From assembly GCF_004193775.1 (NCBI RefSeq), contig NC_041008.1, forward strand, positions 12,419,731-12,483,730: DNA of 64,000 bases, in the 5' to 3' direction. Of this stretch, positions 56,442 through 64,000 are shown piece by piece. Source of the DNA: Glycine soja (Eukaryota; Streptophyta; Magnoliopsida; Fabales; Fabaceae). The translations under genes were made by a program, and so were the position numbers. Every line of letters starts with the position of its first letter. Position 1 is the first letter of the stretch. The notes under the pieces are model-generated. The model made no database searches and had not been told where the DNA came from. It saw only the letters and a program-made list of their open reading frames with translations.

Positions 56442-56475
56442 CCTATCTGTACGGTTGATCCACTCTGATGATCTC
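56149..56475. other. spacer with (TA)n microsatellite
   Basis: A TA run of about 36 units spans 56368-56439; the rest has no recognised feature. Confidence 0.7.
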
Positions 56476-57465
56476 TGGTATTAGAGCCTGATGGGGAGTA
56501 GGAATATAATCGGTAAGGAAATATGTATACTGATTTCATGGATATAGAAGTATGAACAGTAAATGTTTTGTACAGTATCTTTAATCTAAATAGTATGTGT
56601 TTGAACAGTATTCTTGGAAGTACAACAGTCTGATATTTTAGTTGAATGATACTATAACATTAAGTCCTGTGCATGAGGAAGGGTAGTAAGGCTAAGGTGT
56701 ATTGTTGAAATAAAATATTAAGACATAATATATTGGTGGCTATGGGAGTAAGGTTCAAACTATATCGAAAAAAACAATTAATTTTTTTTATTTTTTCTAG
56801 ATCCAGGAAATTTGGTAGCATACACCCTTATGGAAATCTTCCTATGAAACCAAATGAAGGAAAAGATACTGGAGGATGAATTTTATCATGTCTCGTCTCT
56901 TGCGTTCATTTTCCCGAATCTCTTTTCGTTCTAGTTCTTCATCTTCATCCTCAACTTCAGACCCAAGAAACTTAAATTTTCTTACTGAGCAAGACAATCA
57001 GACCCACAAGGTCACCCTTAAACATAATCTCTTCGATGAAGAAGTACGCTTCGAAGAGATAAACCAAAATATGGATGACTGGAGTATTCCAGAAATCCCT
57101 CAAGATACATTATATGTTCATGAGACAATTAAAAACAAACACAATTTTGATTACATAATAAAGACTGTAGAAAATAATATTCCTCTAGGACAAGACATAG
57201 GGGAAGAATTCCATTTTTTTTTATCAAAAAACTCAATCATTGAACATAGCAGAAAATACAAATACCTACACATAGGATGTGTCTAGGTGGCAATCAAACC
57301 ATTAATTGACATGGGCATAGACATCACAGTCTTGATGTGCCTTAGACATTAGGAACAACAAATTTTAAGATTCTTTAATAGGAACAATAGAAACTAGCCT
57401 AGGACAAGGACAAGTCTATTTCAACTGTTATCCATACAAAACAGTGAGTTTGATGGATCGAAACA
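56476..57465 (+). pseudogene. endogenous pararetrovirus (Caulimoviridae) remnant
   Basis: It begins with TGGTATTAGAGC (56476-56487), one mismatch from the tRNA-iMet primer site used by plant pararetroviruses. A leader of about 390 bases and an open frame from 56876 to 57286 follow, with a Ser-rich start and a C-terminal part resembling the caulimovirid movement protein. Similarity continues past in-frame stops at 57284 and further on, to about 57465, where an Ogre-like LTR cuts it off. No coat, protease or RT region is present. It is an inert genomic fossil; assignment is from motif memory. Confidence 0.65.
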
Positions 57466-57474
57466 TCCTTGACA

Positions 57475-57700
57475 ATCCGTGAAGTTCCGAGACATGCCGG
57501 AAGCCAAAAGAAAGCATTGTAGCACAATCCGTGAAGTTCTGTGACATGCCGGAAATTAAAAGGAAGTGTTAGTGCGCAATCCGTAAAGTTCCGTAACGTT
57601 CCAGAAGGCAAAAAAGGGATGATTACGTAATCCGTAAGGTTCCATAACATTACGGAAAGAAAACAAGTATCGTTATGAAATTCGTAAGTTTCCTAATATC
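57475..57700 (+). repeat. U3 tandem repeat of the Ogre-like LTR
   Basis: Four imperfect units of about 52-57 bases built on CCGTGAAGTTCCGTGACATG (variant CCGTAAAGTTCCGTAACGTT). Confidence 0.8.
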
Positions 57701-57840
57701 CTTTAGTAAAAATAGGGGTTCAAATAGCAACCAGACCCACTTGGGCCTTCCAGGATGTTCCTCCAGAAGGCAGTTGCTTCTGAAGGAAGCGACCTAGCTC
57801 GCCTGGGCGAGCTGGGTGGCAAGCATCTCCTTCCTTTTTC

Positions 57841-57850
57841 CTATAAATAG
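57841..57850 (+). promoter_or_regulatory. TATA box of the Ogre-like LTR
   Basis: CTATAAATAG within a GC-rich context, about 1.3 kb before the LTR end, consistent with a U3/R boundary shortly downstream. Confidence 0.65.
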
Positions 57851-59143
57851 GGGAAGGAGGGAAGAACAAAAATGTTCAACCCTCCTGGTATCTGAGATTC
57901 ACTTAAAATTAGTGACAAAAATTGTTTCCGTGAAGAAAATCCAATGCCGAGGCGTTTCCGTAACGTTTCCGTGGGTGATTTCGCGAAGATTTTCAACCGT
58001 TCTTCGTCGTTCGTCATTCGTTCTTCGTCGTTCTTCGGTCTTCAACTAGTAAGTTCCCGAAATCGAACTTTTCAATTCATTCTATGTACCCTTAGTGGTC
58101 CTCATTTGTTTTGCATGCTTTTATTTTTATTTTATTTACTTTCTGTACCCCCTTTTGACGTGCTTCAGTCATTTATTTAAGTCATTTTCTCGCCTAATCA
58201 AAAATAAAATAGATTTCCACCGATCATTCATATTGTAACATCCTTTAATTTCTGTTAAAATGAATTCCGACCGTTCGGTCATGCCGTAACCACGTTTAAA
58301 ACCAAAAAGAGGCAAAATAATAATATAATAATAAAAAAATATCTTTTAGTAAAATAAATCAAAAAAATAATCGGACGTTTTTCTTTGGATTTTCCTTTCT
58401 TAATCGAATTGAATAATAACCAAAGTGAAACTAAGGCTAAAATCAATTCATAAACCAAACTTTTTGTCATCGCCTAAAAAAGCCATTTTTAAAGGTCCAA
58501 CGCCTTGAAATGGTCTTTTCCACCTTTATTGTTTAAACATAGATTTCTAAAAAAGCCTAAAATCAACACGTAACTTTATTACCTCTTTCAAAATAAAGAG
58601 ATCATTAATGGTCCAATACCTTAATATTTTCGATTCTTTTCAAAAGAATCGAAAGATTGTTTAATGGTCCAACGCCTTAAATGACCTTCCATTCAATAAA
58701 AACACATTTTGCAAAAAAGGGGATAAAAACAACTTAACCAAACACTTTGTTCTCAAAGAACTACGTAGGTCTGATTTCCTTATCACAATTAAGGAATACG
58801 TAGGAGCAAGGGAAACACCCTCATCGACCGCAAAAAGATAAAAATATAAAAAGTACAAAAAGAAATAAAGACGTAAAAGGGAACATAAAAATTGAAGTCA
58901 TGTTTGCACATTTAATTAAAGGTTGTCGTCCCTTGTGACGGACGTGTGGGGTGCTAATACCTTCCCCGTGCGTAAATACAACTCCCGAACCTTTCACTTA
59001 AAGTTCGTAGGCCACGTCTTTTCCGGTTTTTCTGACGTTTTCCTCAAATAAACGTTGGTGGAGACTCCACGCGTATTCCTTTCTTGGAAGACGCACCCGT
59101 GAATCACACGTCACCCTCTCGCCGAAGGGTAGGTTGCGACAGT

Positions 59144-59162
59144 TGGCGACTCCACTGGGGAC
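59144..59162 (+). other. primer-binding site of the Ogre-like element
   Basis: TGGCGACTCCACTGGGGAC follows the LTR by two bases. This type is characteristic of Ogre/Tat elements (reported as complementary to tRNA-Arg, to my recollection). Confidence 0.75.
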
Positions 59163-60013
59163 TGTTTTTAGAGAGTTAGGCCATTTAATCTTGTGCAATG
59201 TTTTATCATGACTTCCTCCTTTGTTGGTTTCCCTTTATTTTTCTTATGCTCTTGTGTATATAACTCTTTGATGCTTTTAGTGTGTTTTAAAATGTATGCA
59301 TGAGGTAAATATTTATTCATTTGATGCACACAAACACCGACACTATTTGCACACACGGTGATTTGAAAAAGGGCCCTATACCCGGGTTCATGGGAACATA
59401 AGGAGTGGAGGTGAATCTGTGATCATGCTAGGTCTCTGACTTGCTTGATTACAGTGAACCCTCATCTAGAGTTTTTCTCTTTGATAACATATTGTTGTTA
59501 GTAGTCCCTACTGCTGCAATATGTTCTTCGAAGGGGATGATACCTCTAGAGACCATCAAGAGAGATATGACCACCTTGGGGATTATCACTAAAAGCCCTT
59601 TTAGCTCTCTCCCATATAGGTCCCTTGAATAGGGGCACGGAGCGGACACGCTGCGTGCCATTTTTCACACTACCATGCATAAGTGTCATGTACCCTTTGG
59701 CTTATATTTTGTGAATATTGTCATACTATGTACATTCCCGTGTTGCGTCTTTCGCATATGCATCACGCATAGGTTCTGTCTTGATCCCCTCTCTTTGGCA
59801 AACCAACGGAGGGTCTGTGCCACCTTCTTAAATACATACGTCGGACACTTTGCTACCCCAAGACGTTGTATCTAAGAAGGAGACAATTTCCTGGGCTCCC
59901 GTATTCATAAATTGCATCTGCTTCATATGCATTTCTTCATGCATTCATCCGTTCCACCCATGATAGATGTCGGAATTTTGATTCGCACCGATTTTTGTTC
60001 ACTTTAGTAAAAC
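59163..60013 (+). other. Ogre-like 5' untranslated leader
   Basis: Noncoding sequence between primer site and ORF1, usual for Ogre elements. No gene. Confidence 0.55.
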
Positions 60014-61861
60014 ATGGGATCAAGTCAAATGCCTTCACTTAAAAAGAGGTTCTATCAAGTCAAGGTCAAGAGCCTGGAGACCACCAGTCTAAAAGAGTTA
60101 GGGCAGTTAATGGGTCAGCTCTAGCGGCAAGCTTTTCGCAAAGCTTACAGTAAAATCTGGGACCTAGCCATGGTAGAAGTCTCCATAGAGGCCATTGCCT
60201 CCCTCGCCCAGTATTATGATCAGCCGTTGAGGTGCTTCACCTTTGGGGACTTCTAGCTATCACCTATGGTAGAAGAATTTGAAGAGATCCTAGGATGCCC
60301 TCTAGGGGGAAGGAAACCATACCTCTTCTTAGGGTTCTATCCCTCATTAGCTAGAATTTCCAAGATAGTCCAAATCTCGGCGCAGGAATTAGACCACAAA
60401 AAGCAAGTCGAAAATGGGGTGGTTGGAATACCGAGAAAATATTTGGAGGCAAAAGCAAGAATCTTGGTAGGTAAAGGCGAGTGGGCCCCGTTCATAGATA
60501 TTCTCGCACTGTTGATCTTCGGAGGAGTCCTCTTTCCAAATGTGGATGAGTTGGTGGACCTAGCAGCGATCGACGCTTTTCTCGCCTATCATAACCACAA
60601 GGAAAGCCCGGTTGTCGCTATGCTAGCCGACCTATATGACACCTTCGACCGAAGATGTGAGAAGAGCAGTACGAGGATTGTTTGCTGTACTCCAGCTCTT
60701 TATGTATGGCTGGTTTCGCACCTTTTTTGCCAAGAGGTAAGGCATGCTTGCCCGCTAGAAAGTCACCGCTCTTGCACAGAGAAAGGAGGGACAAATTGGG
60801 GCCAACTCTTAGCAAGCAAAGAAGGAGCGTCTGTCAACTGGTTCCCTCGATGGAAAGAAGGAAGAACCGGAGTTCTTATTTTGTGCAGAGGATTTCCAAA
60901 TGTTCCCTTGATGGGGACGAGGGGTTGCATCAGTTACAATCCCGTTCTTGCTATAAGACAACTTGGCTACCCTATGAGAAGGGCGCCACTAGAGGATGAG
61001 CTCGCGTCTGTTATTTCGCGAGGTTTCAATAGGACCAACATGGAGACACTTCAGAAAGTCCGCAAGGCATGGGAGGTGTTGCAAAAGAAGGACAAGGAAC
61101 TCAGGGGCAGTAACAATGGGCCCATCGGTGGCTACCGTAAGTGGTTAAAAGCCCACGTGCAAGGTTTGGTTTGGCTTCCAAGTTTGAGAACCGCTAAAAG
61201 AGAGGAAGTTGAGGCACCGAAGGAAGACAAAGAGGTGCAGGCCCTTAGGGCGGAACTCGAGCAAGCCCAAACAGCCAAAGAAAGGTTCAAATTAGTAGCT
61301 TTGAAAATCCGAAAGGAGAATGCCAAACTGAGAGATATAAATGTGGCTACCACCAAAGCCTTGGAACGAGAAACCAAGAGGCCTCGTAGGGAAGAACATG
61401 GCCGGAACAAGTTCCGAGGGGCTCTGTGGGGCAGTAACAGCGAGCTTAAGCTCTGGAGAGAGGAAAGGGACCAATCACGAGTAGACAGTTTGATCTTGAA
61501 AGAAAAGTTGAAGGCTTGCTCGAGGTCCAAGAGAAGTTTGTCTCAGCGGTTATGCGAGACAGAGACCAACATGTTAGCTATCATTACCAAGTACCAAGAA
61601 GAACTAAATCTAGCCACGGCCCACGAGCATAGAGTGGCGGACGATTATGCCCAAGTGTTCATCGACTCGCTAGATCAAGAGGCAACGATATGGATGGACC
61701 GATTTGCTCTTACCTTGAACGGGAGTCAAGAGCTTCCCTGATTGCTAGCCAAGGCCAAGGCAATGGCGGACACCTACTCCGTCCCCGAGGAGATCCACGG
61801 ACTTCTCGGCTATTCTCAACATATGATAGAATTAATGGCCCATATAATTAGAAACCGCTAG
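60014..61861 (+). pseudogene. Ogre-like ORF1 (DUF7745-type) upstream of gag, three nonsense codons
   Basis: One frame of about 615 codons from ATG at 60014, with TAG at 60122 and 60254 and TGA at 61739. The 60266-61738 stretch (491 codons) is open. The N-terminal globular region contains FEEILGCPLGGRKPYLFLGF and YPSLARISKIVQISAQEL, typical of the extra ORF that Ogre/Tat elements carry before gag. After about residue 390 it is a charged coiled coil (QALRAELEQAQTAKERF, KIRKENAKLRDINVATTKAL). The role of this ORF is unknown. There are no frameshifts; the breaks are C-to-T changes at CAG/CGA-type codons. Confidence 0.82.
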
Positions 61862-62093
61862 GAAACTTCTTTTGTCACTCAGATCTTGACTAGTTATAAC
61901 CTTTTGAATAAAATGAGTTTATCCCATGTTTTTGCTCCCAAGTCAGTACGAACCAAATTACTCCTGCATTTTATCTCTAGCATGCATTCATTATTTTTTA
62001 CCTACTCCTCACGTTTGGTTTTTTTTAGGAAAAAACACCATAACTAAACGCGCCCCAAGGCATCCCTATCGCACCAGATCCAAATCTAGAACG

Positions 62094-62813
62094 ATGGGTG
62101 ATCAAGAGGAGACACAGGAACAGATGAAAGCCGACGTGTCGGCTCTAAAAGAACAAATGGCTTCCATGATGGAGGCCATGTTAGGAATGAGGCAACTCAT
62201 GGAGAAAAACATGGCCACCACTGCCGCTGTTAGTTCGGCTACCGAAGCAGACCCAACTCTCCTAGCTACCGCGCACCATCCTCTCCCAAATGCGGTAGGA
62301 CGAGGAAGGAGCACACTTAGGCACAACAGCAACCCCCATTTGGGATACAACCGGGTGGCTTACCCTTATGGATTGCCACCTAATTACACGCCGCCAGTCA
62401 TGCAGGATGACGCGGGTCATGTCTCTCCCCCCATCCTTGAAGGGGAGCCTCCTCGACAGCCTGACGAGGTCCAAGAAGATCATCAGGAGTATGCCCAAGG
62501 GGATGTCGAGTTCTACCCCCCGATCCCCGTCGAGGGGCCGGCACCCAACACTTTGCTTCAGCCCAACCTCACAGCACAGCCAATATTCTTGTCCACAGAA
62601 GGACCACCCCCGACGGCCGAAGAAAGAAGGAAACTCGATCTCCTCGAAGAGAGATTGAGGGTCGTTGAAGGCATTGGTGACTATCCGTTCGCGGACATGA
62701 CGGATCTTTGCTTGGTACCGGATGTCGTCATCCCCCCAAAATTCAAAGTGCCTGATTTTGACAAGTATAAAGGGACGACTTGTCCTAAGGGGGAGAGAAA
62801 ATGGGTATTTTAG
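62094..62813 (+). pseudogene. Ogre-like gag, N-terminal part, truncated by a fusion
   Basis: Start at 62094 (MGDQEETQEQMKADVSALKE), a coiled-coil N-terminus, a Pro-rich middle, then VVIPPKFKVPDFDKYKGTTC, the conserved lead into the retrotrans_gag domain. At about 62790 the sequence switches to the 3' internal part of an A/B-family element and the frame ends after seven foreign codons. No capsid core, protease or pol follows. Confidence 0.85.
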
Positions 62814-62955
62814 AAATCAAGATATTATATTTTCAAAACTTTAAAATTAAGCATAAATTCAAAAAGAAAGGGGGAGAAAGAATGAGTGAATGAAAGAACA
62901 AAACTTGTATGTATTCTCTTGATTTCAAGATTGTCATCATCATAAAGGGGGAGAT
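62790..62955 (+). other. 3' internal end of an A/B-family element with two polypurine tracts
   Basis: Matches the complement of 36224-36390: AAAGGGGGAGAAAGAATG near 62869 and AAAGGGGGAGAT at 62944-62955 directly before the LTR. Everything upstream of this in the element has been lost at the junction. Confidence 0.85.
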
Positions 62956-64000
62956 TGTAGAAGCAATGCCTTACAAGATTATTTTGATGATGCAAAAGAA
63001 TCAAGAGTTAAGCAAGATCCAAAGAATCAGGAGTCAAAAAGCTTCAACAATCAAGTTTCATGATTCAAGATTCAAGAACAATCAAGTTTCAAGAATCAAG
63101 ATTCAAGAACAATCAAGATCAAGATTCACGACTCAAGATTCAAGAATCAAGAGAAGACTTAATCATGATAAGTACTAAAAAACGTTTTTCAAAACATTAA
63201 GTAGCACAAGAATTTTTCACAAAATCTTTTGCCAAAGAGTTTTACTCTCTTGTAATCGATTACCAGAAGGTAGTAATCAATTACCAGTAGCCAACATTAT
63301 TTTCAAAACTGATTTACAAAGTTGTAATCAATTACCATAATCATGTAATCGATTACCAATGTTTTAAAACGTTAGATTTCAAATTTCAAGAGTCACAACT
63401 AGTGATAAAACATTTTCAAATCATTTTAAACTTCTGTAATCGATTACACAATACTTGTAATTGATTACCCGAGTTTCTAAACGTTTTGATTTTCAAATTT
63501 AAACATGAAGAGTCACATCTGTTGATGTGTAATCGATTACACCTTGATGGTAATCGATTACCAGTGACTGATTTCGAAAAATAAATTTCCATAAGTCACA
63601 ATTCTTAAAGTGACTTGTTTCTGAAGATTTTTTCAAAAGTCACAACTTTTTAAGTGACTAGTTTTCAAAAGAGTCACAATTTTTAAAAGGTGACTAGTTT
63701 TAAAGAAATTGCCAAGAGTCACAAACTTTAACTTGAGTCATCAAATGATTATAAATATGTGACCATGGCAAAATTTTCCATAACGTGTTTTACAGAACTT
63801 TTTGATTCATTTCACTTCATCTTTCTAAAAGTTTTTGTTCAATACTTTCTCTTTTAAGAAAAGTTCATTGACCAAAAACTTGTGCTATTCTTCTTCTTCA
63901 TTCCTTCTCCCTCTTGCCAAAAGAATCGAAGGACTAACCGCCTGAGTTATTTTGTGTCTCCCTTCTCCCTCTTGCAAGAGAATTCAAAGGACTAACCGCC
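62956..64000 (+). repeat. A/B-family 3' LTR, runs off the window
   Basis: Starts TGTAGAAGCAATGCC and contains TCAAGATTCAAG repeats, palindromes (63250-63565), the TATA region (ATTATAAATATG, about 63748) and the first AAGGACTAACCGCC units before the right edge. Confidence 0.9.

Larger units (their letters stand above)
57470..59141 (+). repeat. 5' LTR of an Ogre-like Ty3/gypsy element
   Basis: About 1670 bases. The right boundary (GGTTGCGACA) is fixed by the primer site that follows; the left end (TGACAATCCG) is where the pararetrovirus sequence stops. U3 holds a tandem repeat at 57475-57700. A promoter CTATAAATAGGGG at 57841 is well placed. The 3' LTR is absent from the window. Confidence 0.75.

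Noticed and set aside
58279..59356. Several minus-strand frames of 62-66 codons
   Set aside because: They lie in the Ogre-like LTR and leader and lack protein similarity that I can recognise.

Overview
The window looks like plant nuclear DNA from a legume, most likely soybean (Glycine). This is inferred from intron-containing genes, AT-rich spacers, CACTA, Sirevirus-like and Ogre-like elements of types I associate with Glycine, and a legume-type plastid ycf1 fragment. No database was searched. It is a transposon-dense region with only one ordinary host gene that I can support: a two-exon blue copper protein (uclacyanin-type phytocyanin) at 10604-11812, with signal peptide, all four copper ligands and a C-terminal tail typical of GPI anchoring.

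Layout, left to right. (1) 1-8262: the 5' part of a CACTA transposon on the minus strand (CACTA-1). It holds a broken TNP2 transposase, a long TG microsatellite and LINE pieces. Its terminus at 8262 sits inside an LTR (8263-9747). (2) 9763-9995: a Stowaway-like MITE, then the uclacyanin gene. (3) 13644-25377: a nearly complete 11.7-kb CACTA (CACTA-2) with a decayed TNP2 gene, an almost intact second gene (Transposase_24/TNPA-like), and captured sequences: one exon resembling NADPH-cytochrome P450 reductase, one resembling the CAAX protease STE24, and a plastid ycf1 piece. (4) 25536-27762: a non-autonomous CACTA (CACTA-4) with AAT target duplications, carrying a fragment of BAX INHIBITOR-1 and a copia RT scrap. 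(5) About 28-53 kb: a very large decayed CACTA (CACTA-3, minus strand; terminus at 53080; Ulp1-like and Tnp1-like coding remnants). Two foldback elements, several solo LTRs and two related LTR retrotransposons, A (33267-41125) and B (44864-51678), lie in or beside it. (6) 54.3-57.5 kb: MULE-like and GC-rich fragments, a solo LTR and an endogenous pararetrovirus remnant. (7) 57470-62790: the 5' half of an Ogre-like Ty3/gypsy element. It is joined abruptly to the 3' end of another member of the A/B family, which runs off the right edge.

The most interesting candidate system is the A/B family. Both copies have LTRs, an initiator-Met-tRNA primer site, a copia-type gag and polypurine tracts, but no protease, integrase or reverse transcriptase. 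In place of pol they carry a second gene, ORF2 (366 aa, putative plant transposon-protein domain plus coiled coil), with its own TATA box. ORF2 is also preceded by the palindromic motif (TGTAATCGATTACA type) that is repeated through the family's LTRs. The ORF2 of B is uninterrupted while its gag has decayed.
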